A stretch of DNA of 64,000 nucleotides from NCBI GenBank assembly GCA_023374025.1, contig SIJG01000045.1:248001-312000 (forward strand), given 5' to 3'. Made by a program: the position numbers and the translations under genes. The number at the start of each line of letters is the position of its first letter. Position 1 is the stretch's first letter. Origin of the DNA: Heterodera schachtii (Eukaryota; Nematoda; Chromadorea; Rhabditida; Heteroderidae). Of the stretch, positions 1 to 9,101 are shown piece after piece. The notes under the pieces are model-generated. The model had not been told where the DNA came from, made no database searches, and saw only the letters and a list, made by a program, of their open reading frames with translations.

Positions 1-42
1 AAATGGTCCGGGTCCTTTTCCGACCTTTGTTACCGCTGCCAT
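1..42 (-). CDS. Start of a second gag copy, cut by the window edge
   Basis: Positions 1-42 read on the minus strand give the first 14 codons of the same gag found complete-ended at 3388 in element 1 (begins MAAVTKVGKGPGP). The whole stretch 1-927 repeats 3347-4272 at an offset of 3346/3345, with only a few differences. A gag start therefore lies to the left of the left LTR, which implies another copy of the element continuing off the window. The remainder cannot be judged. Confidence 0.75.
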   Translation of the reverse strand, partial: MAAVTKVGKGPGPF

Positions 43-94
43 TCTTTCACTTTTCTTAATTTGTCCCACTCGGATCAAATTCAAGATGCTGCTG

Positions 95-640
95 ATCAAC
101 TGTAATCCGACTTGGATTTACAGTGATGTCAATTGTTATCCAAACCGGATTAACAATGAAAATTGGTGCTGGCTGGTCAACTGTTATTCAACTCGAATTA
201 ACAGTGAGAATTAATTGTTGTCCGTCCTGGATTAACAATTCAAATTCGATGATGTTCAGCTGTTATCCAACTCGGATTAACACTGATAAAGGATTGTTAT
301 CCGTCCCGGATTAACAATCACAATCGATGACGGCCACTGTTATCCAACTCGGATTAACAATGCCACAGCAGCTTTCAGCCTTGCCTTCCAATCAAAATTT
401 TCCTCTTGCTCTGTTCGGCCTCGATCAAAATTGCAATTGTTATCCTTCCCGGATTAACAATTCAATTGCTTCAAATTCGGCGATTCGTCGCTGGCTGTTA
501 TCCGTCCCGGATTAACACCATAAATTGAGAGTGCCACCACCTGGGTGAACAGCTATTCCAACTCGGAATTAAGCTTCCTCTCCTTTTCGACGATTTTGGA
601 AATTGCTATTCCAACTCGGAATTAGCAATCCAAATTTTGC
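95..640 (-). repeat. Hairpin array in the 5' leader of element 1 family (left copy)
   Basis: About eleven short inverted repeats follow one another every 30-60 bp. Each has the form TTGTTATCC, a 4-5 nt spacer, then GGATTAACAA, so every stem carries one extra unpaired T. Variants use CTGTTATCC/GGATTAACAG and GCTATTCC/GGAATTAGC. The array lies between the gag start and the primer-binding site, which makes it the RNA leader of the element. It is nearly identical to 3441-3985. Confidence 0.8.
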
Positions 641-688
641 TGCTTCTCAGCTCTTTCGCCGTTCAGCTTCAGTTCGCTTTTGCTCTGC

Positions 689-699
689 TGACTGCGCCA
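689..699 (-). other. Primer-binding site, left copy of element 1 family
   Basis: On the minus strand the sequence TGGCGCAGTCA follows the end of the LTR by a few bases. It begins with TGG as expected for pairing with a tRNA CCA end. The same 11-mer stands at the corresponding place in the right copy (4034-4044), in element 2 (9088-9098) and in element 3 (16925-16935). I cannot name the donor tRNA. Confidence 0.7.
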
Positions 700-707
700 A
701 AATCTAT

Positions 708-927
708 TGTGTCCGAACCAACAGATTGAATAAAGACAAATATTTATTTGGAGAGCAAAATAAAATAATAAATAAGTCAAGGCGGAGGGAAGTGCAATAG
801 GAGGAATAAATGATAGAATGAACGAGGGAGGGAGGAAAGGCATCACTTATATGTGGGGAGGAAAACATGCCAAAGGGAAATGAGTGAACAGAGTATACTC
901 TATTATCGATTGGTCCCAAACACCACA
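708..927 (-). repeat. LTR of element 1, left (3' LTR, shared with the left copy)
   Basis: This 220-bp LTR starts on the minus strand with TGTGGTGTTTGGG and ends with GGACACA, the TG...CA form of retroviral-type LTRs. It carries ATATAAG and AATAAATA-type signals. The purine tract of element 1 directly precedes it on the minus strand (928-943). It matches 4053-4272 apart from about one substitution. On its left sit the PBS, leader and gag start of another copy, so the single LTR serves two element bodies. Confidence 0.8.
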
Positions 928-943
928 TTCGTCCCTCCTTCTT
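928..943 (-). other. Polypurine tract of element 1
   Basis: On the minus strand AAGAAGGAGGGACGAA immediately precedes the TG start of the LTR. A purine run at this spot primes plus-strand DNA synthesis in LTR elements. Comparable tracts precede the 3' LTRs of elements 2 and 3. Confidence 0.65.
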
Positions 944-953
944 GAAGCCGTGA

Positions 954-1604
954 TCAGGCCGAAGGGTCGAAGATCTTCGGCTTCTTGCGCTTCCGCGTTG
1001 AACGACGAGGTTCATCATTGGCCTGCGGTTGTGGCTGCTCCGGTTGCTGCTGTTCCTCCGGTGGTGCTGGCAGCTGCTGTTCGTCGTCCATCACTTCGAT
1101 CGGAACTTCGTCCTCTGAGTCCGAATTGTCCGCACCTTCTGAACTCGAATTGTCCGAAGGCTCTTCGGTCCAATTTTCTTTCAACTGATCGGAATGTCTT
1201 TTCCACATTCCTCTCTCCGTCCGAACGAGGAACATTGCCGATCCAATTTTTCGGGTGATTTGTCCCGGGATCCATTTAGATCCGTCGCGATAATTTCTCG
1301 CGTAAACTCTTTGGTTTACCTCGAAATTTTTTTGCGCATTTGTCCTGCGGTCAAAATTCTGTTTCATTCGTTCCGCATATGATCCTTTTGGCACTTTGGC
1401 TTCTTCAACTTCATTCGCCGCTGTTGGTTTTACCAAATCCAACAAGGTTCGAAGCCTGCGGCCGAAGAGAATTTCTGAAGGGGCCAATTCCGTTGCGGGG
1501 TGCGGCGTGACACAATATTTAAGGAGAAATTGAGATAATGCAATTTCTTGCTTCATCCCCTCCTTTTGGAGCTTGCTCATGCCTTGCTTGAAAGTTTGAA
1601 CCCA
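954..1604 (-). pseudogene. Integrase C-terminal part of element 1
   Basis: The reading frame gives the region after the integrase catalytic core. It has ATELAPSEILFGRRLRTLLD (the conserved block that follows the catalytic Glu), then VYARNYRDGSKWIPGQI, which resembles the C-terminal GPY/F-type module. A Ser/Glu/Pro/Gln-rich tail ends in a basic RRSTRKRKKPK stretch. The integrase zinc finger and D,D,E core are missing, and the frame begins abruptly at about 1604 where RT palm sequence ends. A deletion joined the two in different frames. As part of element 1 it was translated as the end of pol. The family call is firm, and it is not functional. Confidence 0.8.
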
Positions 1605-2271
1605 AGTATTCGATCTCAGATTTGAGGAATTCACATTTTTCACGCTTGACTCGAAGTCCGTTCTCAGACAACCGTTTAAGAACCTGATTGATTCTTTTGA
1701 CGTGTTGCTGATCAGTGGCTGCTGTGATCAGAATATCATCCAGATAAACTGCCACGCCATCAATGCCTTGTAAATTCTTCCATTACTTGCTGAAAAATTG
1801 CGGGTGCCGAAGCAACTCCGAATGGCAACCGAGCGAAGTGGAAAATCCTTTGTGCGTGCAAATTGTGAGACAACTCTTTGCCTTTTCATCAAGCAAAAGT
1901 TGTAAATATGCGTCCTTCAAATCGATTTTTGAGAATTTTTCGCCACCATTCAAGATGCTGAACAGCTCCTCGGGGCGTGGAAGAGGATATTGATGCACAT
2001 CCAACCAAGGATTTACCGTGACTTTGTAGTCAAAGCACAGCCGCAGCTTGCCATTTGCCTTTGGCGCAATGACCAGCGGAGTGGCCCATTCACTGGTTGC
2101 CACTGGCTCGATGATTTTCTGCGCCTGCCATTGGTCCAAAACTTTTTCAACTTCATTGCGAAGTGAAAATGGCACCGGTCTCGGCTTGCATCGCTTCGGT
2201 TGGCATCCCTCTTTGAATTTCAGCGATGCCCGACTCCGTCCTGAAAAACCTCCGGATATTGGCCCAAACAT
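1600..2271 (-). pseudogene. Reverse transcriptase of element 1, frameshifted
   Basis: The frame from 2271 to 1783 carries the typical start of Ty3/gypsy RT: KPRPVPF, then ATPLVIAPKANGKLRLCFDY, YPLPRPEE and FSKIDLKDAYLQ (first catalytic Asp). It then slips. LPFGVASAPAIFQQVMEEF is read in another frame (about 1770-1850). The catalytic box VYLDD and the downstream KREKCEFLKSEIEYLG lie in a third (1755-1600). Three frames are thus needed for one domain. Sequence beyond EYLG, which would hold the RT thumb and RNase H, is deleted. Confidence 0.82.
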
Positions 2272-2700
2272 GCGTCCAATTCCTGTTTGGTCTCAACGGC
2301 ACCAATTGTCGAAATTCCGAAGGCTCGGTTCAAATCGATTTTCAATCCCATGATCAAATCGCGGCCGCACAAATTCTTGTGCTTACCACCAATGACATGA
2401 ATTTTGGATTCAATCGTTCTTCCTTCGTGCGTCACTTTCACAGTTGCTTTTCCCAAAATGCCACCGATGGATTTTCCGCCATATGCTACCAAGCCTTGAG
2501 ATGGTTCCAACTTTGGTTTTCCAATGCGTTTCCAGTCGACCTCGTTGATCACTGTAAATCTGCACCGCTGTCAAGCTCAAAATTCAGCTTTCCATTGTGC
2601 ATGTCAAGTTGAATGAAACCGGGGTCGGCAGAAATTGCTTTGACTTCGTGAATGACGCTGACGCTAGAACATTCAATGTTCTTGATTTGTCGTCCGTTGG
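2220..2700 (-). pseudogene. Aspartic protease region of element 1
   Basis: The protease active-site motif LDSGAD is visible at about 2560-2580 at the end of the gag frame. The next residues continue in a different frame as VDWKRIGKPKLEPSQG, then GKSIGGILGKATVKV and NLCGRDLIMGLKID, the flap and C-terminal part of a retroelement protease. A single-base change just after the active site separates the halves. The linker to RT (CLGQYPEVFQDGVG) ends in another frame break near 2230. Confidence 0.75.
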
Positions 2701-3388
2701 TCCTTGACTTTTGACCAAATTGTTGACCAAAGTTGGCATTTCCGCCTCCGTTTTTGCTTTTGCAAACAACGGCCCAATGCCCCATTCTTCCGCATTTGCT
2801 GCACGTTGAATTCTGATTCGGGCACACATTTGCAAAATGTCCCGGTTGCCGCACCGAAAGCAACCTCTCGTGCTTTTCGTCGGCGTTCTTGGTCCTCTTT
2901 GCTGAGTGCCAACTTTTGCGACTTCCGGCATTGCATTTGAGCCAATATTCAACCCGAATTGCATCATTTGAGATGCCATTGATAAACAATGCGCAAAGAC
3001 ACATGTCAATGCTGTCGCGGCTCCATTCTGCCTTCGCGATCAAACTTCGCAATTGCACCGAATAGTCCCATATCGATTGGCCTGTTTGCTGCTTGGCTGA
3101 AAACAATTCGTGCCTGCACGCGGCAATCGATTTTGCTTCGCCGAATCGTTCCACCATCAACTTTTCAATTTCGGCAAGGTCCATTGTTCGGACATCATCA
3201 GGCTGTGCCATTCGCCGAAGCTCTTCATACACCTGGTCCATCTCGGTGAACAGCAGAAGACTCTTTGTTGCGACATCGGTCACGCCTTTCAGCTGGATGA
3301 AGAATTCGAACCGTTCCCACCAAGTTGCCCAGCACATCTCTGGCAAAAATGGTCCGGGTCCTTTTCCGACCTTTGTTACCGCTGCCAT
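2700..3388 (-). pseudogene. Gag of element 1 with zinc knuckles, frameshifted
   Basis: I chose the start at 3388 (MAAVTKVGKGPGPF) because it follows the leader array. An upstream in-frame Met at 3445 lies in leader sequence. The N-terminal half (CWATWWERFEFFIQL, IWDYSVQLRSLIAKAEW) is a typical gypsy capsid-like domain. Near 2960-2840 the frame changes more than once. The first knuckle is split between frames (CFRCG, then QPGHFANVC). The second, CSKCGRMGHWAVVC, is intact CX2CX4HX4C. The protein would coat the element RNA; this copy is broken. Confidence 0.8.
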
Positions 3389-3440
3389 TCTTTCACTTTT
3401 CTTAATTTGTCCCACTCGGATCAAATTCAAGATGCTGCTG

Positions 3441-3985
3441 ATCAACTGTAATCCGACTTGGATTTACAGTGATGTCAATTGTTATCCAAACCGGATTAAC
3501 AATGAAAATTGGTGCTGGCTGGTCAACTGTTATTCAACTCGAATTAACAGTGAGAATTAATTGTTGTCCGTCCTGGATTAACAATTCAAATTCGATGATG
3601 TTCAGCTGTTATCCAACTCGGATTAACACTGATAAAGGATTGTTATCCGTCCCGGATTAACAATCACAATCGATGACGGCCACTGTTATCCAACTCGGAT
3701 TAACAATGCCACAGCAGCTTTCAGCCTTGCCTTCCAATCAAAATTTTCCTCTTGCTCTGTTCGGCCTCGATCAAAATTGCAATTGTTATCCTTCCCGGAT
3801 TAACAATTCAATTGCTTCAAATTCGGCGATTCGTCGCTGGCTGTTATCCGTCCCGGATTAACACCAGAAATTGAGAGTGCCACCACCTGGGTGAACAGCT
3901 ATTCCAACTCGGAATTAGCTTCCTCTCCTTTTCGACGATTTTGGAAATTGCTATTCCAACTCGGAATTAGCAATCCAAATTTTGC
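3441..3985 (-). repeat. Hairpin array in the 5' leader of element 1 (right copy)
   Basis: This is the right-hand copy of the array at 95-640, again about eleven imperfect hairpins built on TTGTTATCC/GGATTAACAA between gag and PBS. Loop sequences such as AACTC, GTCCC and AAACC vary while the stems stay constant, which suggests that the stems are what is conserved. Confidence 0.8.
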
Positions 3986-4033
3986 TGCTTCTCAGCTCTT
4001 TCGCCGTTCAGCTTCAGTTCGCTTTTGCTCTGC

Positions 4034-4044
4034 TGACTGCGCCA
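4034..4044 (-). other. Primer-binding site of element 1
   Basis: Minus-strand TGGCGCAGTCA lies 8 bp inside the 5' LTR edge and matches the PBS of elements 2 and 3. Confidence 0.75.
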
Positions 4045-4052
4045 AAATCTAT

Positions 4053-4272
4053 TGTGTCCGAACCAACAGATTGAATAAAGACAAATATTTATTTGGAGAG
4101 CAAAATAAAATAATAAATAAGTCAAGGCGGAGGGAAGTGCAATAGGAGGAATAAATGATAGAATGAACGAGGGAGGGAGGAAAGGCATCACTTATATGTG
4201 GGGAGGAAAACATGCCAAAGGGAAATGAGTGAACAAAGTATACTCTATTATCGATTGGTCCCAAACACCACA
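4053..4272 (-). repeat. LTR of element 1, right (5' LTR)
   Basis: This 220-bp LTR matches 708-927 except for one G/A difference near the U3 end. The similarity stops exactly at the TG/CA boundary at 4272, where unrelated AT-rich sequence begins, which fixes the outer edge. TSDs cannot be tested because the left end lies outside the window. Confidence 0.85.
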
Positions 4273-5037
4273 TGATTCTTCAGTTTTTTTGTAAATTCGA
4301 TAAAACACTTTAAAAGTTGTGATTTGACTGACTAATTTCGTAGAGAATTAATTGCATCTGATGATCGAATTAATTTTTCTACAATTTATGGTGATGAAAT
4401 TTTAAATTTGCTGCAAATATACTATTAAATGCTTCAATTATTAAATAGCCACATGAAATTGCTATAAATTCTTCCAACGTGCTAAGCATTATCGATGCTC
4501 GGATATAATTGTTTTCGATAAATATAAGTTAAATTAAATTTTATATTAAATTTATGCTTATTATAACAAAACAGTTATTATTTTTTAATACAATTGAATG
4601 CGCTCTAAAGTGAATAGATATGTATTTTATTATAATTTTTTCTAAATGACATATTTTGTTTTTAAAAATAATTATTTTGAAAGGTGATAAAGCCGACAAA
4701 AATTTCAAATTAAAAGTTTAAAATGAACGATTTCGTAGGAGAAGCGAGGTGTCCCTTGCTGCCCATACCTCAGCGAGTTTAAGTCATAAAGAAACGGCCT
4801 TTTGAAAATTGTAGCAATTTAGTCCCCTTTCTAATTGGCATACTCAAATTTTCAAAAAAAATTCACAACCGCCTAGAAAGTTTTTTCAAAATTTTCCCGA
4901 TTTTTACTTTATTTTGTTGTGTGCCGATCACTATGAAGGAGCGATTTGATCAAGTTGCTGTACACATCAAAAGATAGCTTAGCAGGAATTTTTTCAAAAT
5001 TTTTGGCCCAAAAAATATTGAAAAACATCAAAGGTAA
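4273..5037. other. AT-rich spacer between elements 1 and 2
   Basis: No gene is supported. Positions 4735-4990 are less AT-rich and may be old repeat sequence, with a 19-codon frame at 4723-4782 that I cannot judge. The rest is low-complexity. Confidence 0.6.
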
Positions 5038-5193
5038 AATGGGAGAAGAGACGAGGGAGAGAAGTGACGGGTATTTATGCACTTGGTCTGTGGGAGGGCA
5101 TTATTGATTGGGTACAGAGTACAATGTTTGGAAGAGGAAAGGAACGCATACAAATATAAATAAATAATAGGTCAATGATTGCCATACACAACA
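5038..5193 (-). repeat. Left (3') LTR of element 2, missing its inner-strand end
   Basis: The LTR starts on the minus strand at 5193 with TGTTGTGTATGG, next to the polypurine tract. Only 5038-5112 is shared with the right LTR (9208-9285). The part that should follow (the U5-like sequence seen at 9102-9207) is absent. It therefore looks like U3 plus R without U5. Confidence 0.75.
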
Positions 5194-5206
5194 CCTCCCT
5201 CTCTTA
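5194..5206 (-). other. Polypurine tract of element 2
   Basis: Minus-strand AAGAGAGGGAGG stands directly before the TGTTGTG start of the 3' LTR, the position expected for plus-strand priming. Confidence 0.7.
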
Positions 5207-5298
5207 AAAGTCTGATCACTGGCGAATATTGTGCCGTTGTCCCGTCATGCTTGGACTCAGGAAAACTCTACCCTTTTGACTCCATGCTTCTTATCAAA

Positions 5299-5825
5299 CT
5301 ATTGTGCCATGCTTTGTTGATACGGGCCTCGGAAAAATGGATTCGGCCGTTCCGGTTTCATGAGCGAAAGTTTGGTCCTGAGTGGTCGGCCGAGGAACAA
5401 TTCTGCTGGTGATCGATTGTTTAAGACTGCAATTGGGATTGAGCGATAAGACAAAAGTGATTGTTTCAACCAATTTTTATCCCCACTGCATTTCTTCAAC
5501 TGTCTTTGAAGAAATCAACAAACTTTTCGGCTGCTCCGTTTGACTGTGCGTGATATGGAGGTGAAAAGAGGTGACAAATGCCGTTACTGTCACAAAAATC
5601 TTTAAAATGGGATGAAGTGAATTGAGGACCATTATCCGAAACTGCTTCTTGACATTGGCGACATTTCCGCACCATTTCTTCGATGTCAGAATCGATCGAA
5701 GGCCAGTACACAAGAGTTCGCGCGAGATTTTTCATGCGAACAATTCCTGGATGTGCCAAGTGAAGTGCCTTCAAAACGCGGTGCCTGAGTGATGGGGGTA
5801 TAACCGATCGACCATTAAACACCAA
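5299..5825 (-). pseudogene. Integrase of element 2, core partly deleted
   Basis: The frame from 5825 gives the HHCC zinc-binding domain (HLAHPGIVRMKNL, VYWPSIDSDIEEM, CRQCQ). It passes straight into VSDNGPQFTSSHF, the block with the second catalytic Asp, and then SPPYHAQSNGAAEKFV with the catalytic Glu. The usual stretch between CRQCQ and SDNG, including the first catalytic Asp, is missing, with the junction near 5643. A frame change near 5499 leads to LLSYRSIPIAVLNNRSPAEL and LGRPLRTKLSLMKP, the post-core block. The protein cannot be active. Confidence 0.83.
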
Positions 5826-6379
5826 ACATCCTGAAACAATTGATAATTTGTGCCTTCCAGAGAAAAATGGTTTTTTCGGGATTAATGCCAGGGTTTGGCC
5901 ATTTATTTTGAGTAAATTTGACCACTTTCCTGATCAATTCGTCGTCCTGTTGTGCTGTTTGAATTTCGTCTACTGTCACCGGAAGTTGTTCCAACTGCAC
6001 ATTCAAAAGATGCTCAACTTCCGACTCAGTTCCTGCACACAACTGAGCGATGACCATGTCTTCGCTTGCTGCAGAATTGCGCTGTTCGCTGATCAAACGA
6101 CTCAGTGCATCCGCCTGTCCAGTGTTGTCGGTGCGAACGAATTCCAAGCTGAAGTCGTAATTCAGTAGAATCAGTGACCATCTCTGTAGACGAGACGCTG
6201 AAAAAATCGGGATTCCGTTTTTGGACCCAAAAATCCCAAGAAGTGGACGGTGATCAGTGCGTAATATGAATTTTCGACCAAAAATGTATTGGTGGAATTT
6301 TTGAATTGCAAAAATGAGTCCAAGTCCTTCCTTCTCAATTTGCGAATAATTCTGTTCCGTCTTTGACAATGTTCGGGCA
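5815..6379 (-). pseudogene. RNase H domain and linker of element 2
   Basis: SKTEQNYSQIEKEGLGLIFA is the conserved Ty3-type RNase H helix with the catalytic Glu. It is followed by LRTDHRPLLGIF (catalytic Asp) and RLQRWSLILLNYDFSLEFV, TGQADALSRL. The first third of the domain, which should carry the first Asp, is missing: the RT connection ends FEQAKSLL and the frame resumes at ARTLSKTE near 6379. The remainder (about 5830-6050) is the acidic linker toward integrase. Confidence 0.83.
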
Positions 6380-7055
6380 GCAATGATTTCGCTTGTTCAA
6401 AAGCTTCGCGGTGCTTTTCATTCCATTGCCATTCAACTCCCTGTTTGAGTAACTCATCCAATGGTGCTCTGATTTGATGGATGTTTTTGATATATTTGCC
6501 ATAGTAATTGATTGCGCCGAGGAATGATCGGAGTGTTGTGATGTCCGTCGGTGCTGGCATTTCCTGCAGTGCTCGTGTTGAAAAGTGCTCGTTCACCGTG
6601 CTTGAAGCAATGATGAAGTCGTCCATATAACCAACAACACCAGGGATTCCGGCTGCCAATTGGTCCATTGTCCATTGAAAAATGCCTGGTGCGCTTTTGA
6701 TTCCAAATGTCAGGCGTTGGCATTGATAAAGTCCCTTGTGAGTGTTAACGCCTAAAAGTTGACGCGACTGTTCATCAACGCTAATTTGCAAATAAGCGTC
6801 CTTAAAATCAATTTGGGAAAATATTTTTGCGCCGTTTAAGTTGGCAAAAAGTTTCTCAGGCCGTGGGAGCGGGTGATGATGTGGTTCGAGTGCCGCGTTG
6901 AGTCCGGTGCTGAAGTCGAAACATATGCGCACTTTCCCATTTGCTTTGCGCACTGCCACAATTGGTGCGGCCCATCTGCTGTAGTCGACTTTTTTGAGAA
7001 CGCCCAACTCGATCAATCTGTCCAACTCGGTGTCAACATCATTTTGAACACCCAA
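6380..7055 (-). pseudogene. Reverse transcriptase of element 2, thumb segment deleted
   Basis: Motifs run in order: WAAPIVAVRKANGKVRICFD, HPLPRPEKLFANLNGAKIF, SQIDFKDAYLQI (catalytic Asp), LTFGIKSAPGIFQWTMDQL, and GYMDDFIIA (catalytic pair at about 6618-6629). After VNEHFS it jumps in frame to TRALQEMPAPTDITTLRSFL, leaving out about 50 residues of the hairpin and thumb region that the plus-strand fragment at 12.4 kb still has. Then INYYGKYIKNIHQIRAPLDE leads to the RNase H connection. Translation upstream of 7055 is in another frame than gag, so a frame change separates protease from RT. Confidence 0.85.
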
Positions 7056-8665
7056 GGGTACCGGACGTGCCCCACAGAAAACCGGAGTTCAATTTTCTTT
7101 GAGTTTGAGTTGTGCCTGGACTTTGGTACACAACCCAAACCATTGGCGAACACACTGGGAAATTGTGCTTGCAATTTTTCCTTGAGCTGTTCTGACGTGG
7201 GCTCACAGTTGTTGATGTGTTGGATGCTGTTCGTTGTGTGGTGAAATGGCAGTGTTGTTGCGACGGGGCGGTTGTACTCTCGCTCGAATGCACGGATCCA
7301 ACCAACTCCGAGCAAATCCAGAGAGCCTTTGTCCGTCACATAAAACTCCAACAACAGTTGACATCCACCGCTTAAAGCAACATAAGCTTGGCCTTTGCCT
7401 ATAAATTGAAAAATGTCGCCCGTATATGATCGACCACATAAATTTGTTTTGAACAACTTCGGCTTACCCAGCGTTTGCCATGTTACCTTTGTCAAAATTG
7501 TCAACTTTGACCCGGTGTCAGCAACCATTTTTACGCTCTTTGTCTCAAATTCCACGTCCTGTTCAATGTACGGCTCGTGTTCGACTTTTGCTGTTGACCA
7601 TGAGCATTGCCGTTCGGTTGGTGTGATGTGCAGACACTCAACTACATTGGTGTTTTTGCCAAAATTATTTTGTTTGGATTTTCGTGCCAAGCAAATAGTC
7701 GAAATATGCCCGGTCTTACCACAAATGTGACACTTAACCGAAATCGGATACCGGCAGTCCGAATTCCAATGTTGACCACCGCACCGTGTGCACGGCCTGC
7801 TTGGCAATGTCCTTGATTGACGCGTTCCACCATGCGGTGTGTTTGAGTTGTTGTTTGGTTGACTGGACCACGAGCGTGTGCGCGACGGTGTGCGTGAGTG
7901 CGACGGTGTTCTTTTCTTTGGAAAGTCCTGAATTTTATGCGGACGAATTTGGATTGCATTTGAATTGAAATCCTGTTTGCTGGAAAGTGCGGCCGAACTT
8001 TGGCGAAGGGCAATGACTTCCTTGCACTCGGACAGGAGCTGATCAAATGATGCGTTGTTGTCCAGCAATTTGATACACCGATGTCGCAACTCCATGTTGT
8101 GATCTCCCAAACCTGTCACAAAAATGAGGGATTTGATCTGATCTTTGGTCAGGTCCAGCTTCGATCTTTCGGCCATCGCGTTCACTGTTGAGCCAAAAGC
8201 TAGAACGTCCTGGTTTTGTTCACACTTTAGCTGAAAACACTCGAAGCGCTTAATAAAAACCGATTTGATTTCGGGGAAAATTTGTCGCAACTTTGCTAAA
8301 GTCTCGTTTAAACCGACTTGATCCGGTGTTTTTGGTTGTATGACTTCCGTGTAGCGGCGGTACTCGTCAGGTCCCAACTTACTCACAATGAGTCTCGCCT
8401 TACTTTGGTCTGGCATGTTCTTTCCCTCCTGTTCGACAAAAGGACCGAATCGTTCGTACCATTCATCGAACGTGTGGTTATCGTCTGGACTGTAAAGGAA
8501 TTCCGAAATTTGACCACTCAATTTGCAAAACAAGTCCATATCAGAGGACTGTGCTTGATTGTGCTGTCCTTGGCCGGTGTTTAATTGCATGTTTTGTAGC
8601 AATTTGACAAATTGATTTTGTTGGTCAGCCAAAATGGCTTTTAATTGTTCCGAGGTTATTGACAT
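7013..8665 (-). CDS. Gag-protease polyprotein of element 2
   Basis: A 550-residue uninterrupted frame. Residues 1-250 are the capsid-like region (HTFDEWYERFGPFVEQEGK, FECFQLKCEQNQDVLAF). A Ser/Arg/Thr-rich basic linker follows. Two zinc knuckles, CTRCGGQHWNSDC and CHICGKTGHISTIC, bind RNA in such proteins. The aspartic protease site VADTGSKLTIL lies at about 7508-7519, with the downstream GWIRAF-type region. The start at 8665 follows the leader and PBS. The last 40 residues read into RT in the wrong frame, because the natural continuation lies in the frame that opens at 7055. This is the best-preserved gene of the element and may once have been expressed as Gag-Pro with pol by frameshifting, or the shift may be a mutation. 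Confidence 0.85.
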   Translation of the reverse strand: MSITSEQLKAILADQQNQFVKLLQNMQLNTGQGQHNQAQSSDMDLFCKLSGQISEFLYSPDDNHTFDEWYERFGPFVEQEGKNMPDQSKARLIVSKLGPDEYRRYTEVIQPKTPDQVGLNETLAKLRQIFPEIKSVFIKRFECFQLKCEQNQDVLAFGSTVNAMAERSKLDLTKDQIKSLIFVTGLGDHNMELRHRCIKLLDNNASFDQLLSECKEVIALRQSSAALSSKQDFNSNAIQIRPHKIQDFPKKRTPSHSRTPSRTRSWSSQPNNNSNTPHGGTRQSRTLPSRPCTRCGGQHWNSDCRYPISVKCHICGKTGHISTICLARKSKQNNFGKNTNVVECLHITPTERQCSWSTAKVEHEPYIEQDVEFETKSVKMVADTGSKLTILTKVTWQTLGKPKLFKTNLCGRSYTGDIFQFIGKGQAYVALSGGCQLLLEFYVTDKGSLDLLGVGWIRAFEREYNRPVATTLPFHHTTNSIQHINNCEPTSEQLKEKLQAQFPSVFANGLGCVPKSRHNSNSKKIELRFSVGHVRYPWVFKMMLTPSWTD

Positions 8666-9087
8666 GACGAGAGATTTTGAAATGAAAAATGAGTGATTTG
8701 GCCGTCAGAGATTTAAATTTGAATGGTAATTAATTGGCCGGCAAGTTCGGTGATAGTGATGATGGTGATTGATAATGAAAACAGGAAAAAGACAAGCCCT
8801 TGAAATGGGAAGTTGCGAATTTGAGCTGCACAAAGCGGTCGCTTTGACTTGTGTGTTCCCAATTCCGGCTTTACTTCCAAAAATGATCACAGAGGCTTTT
8901 TACGGCTTGTGATTTCAAGAAAGCCTTCTCCTTAACTGTTTACGTAAGCGGTCTACTTGTCGACTTAACGATCAGTAAGGATGTGTTACGGGAAAAGGAA
9001 GGGCGAAATGAGTGTTCGAATAAAATTAGAATTACAAAATATTCGACTTGCTGCCAATTGCTTTTTGATGATTTTAAATACCTAGGC
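8666..9087 (-). other. Leader of element 2
   Basis: Untranslated RNA leader between PBS and gag. Unlike elements 1 and 3, I see no regular array of hairpins, only scattered short ones. No other feature is seen. Confidence 0.55.
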
Positions 9088-9098
9088 TGACTGCGCCA
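9088..9098 (-). other. Primer-binding site of element 2
   Basis: Minus-strand TGGCGCAGTCA lies 3 bp from the LTR edge at 9102 and is the same PBS as in elements 1 and 3. Confidence 0.78.
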
Positions 9099-9101
9099 TT
9101 T

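Larger units (their letters stand above)
708..4272 (-). mobile_element. Element 1: decayed Ty3/gypsy-like LTR retrotransposon
   Basis: From right to left it holds: LTR (4053-4272), PBS, hairpin-rich leader, gag with zinc knuckles, protease with an LDSGAD site, reverse transcriptase with a YLDD box, then the C-terminal part of integrase, polypurine tract and LTR (708-927). The pol order and motifs are those of the Ty3/gypsy class. RNase H and the integrase catalytic core are absent: RT runs into integrase C-terminus near 1600. At least five single-base frame changes interrupt the coding region, so the copy cannot encode working proteins. The LTRs are nearly identical all the same. Confidence 0.85.

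Noticed and set aside
95..640. CRISPR-like array (regular short repeats with spacers)
   Set aside because: Eukaryotic context, spacers short and related, repeats imperfectly palindromic inside a retroelement leader present in two copies.
1519..1755. Small 78-codon gene with YLDD
   Set aside because: A piece of reverse transcriptase from element 1, not a separate gene.
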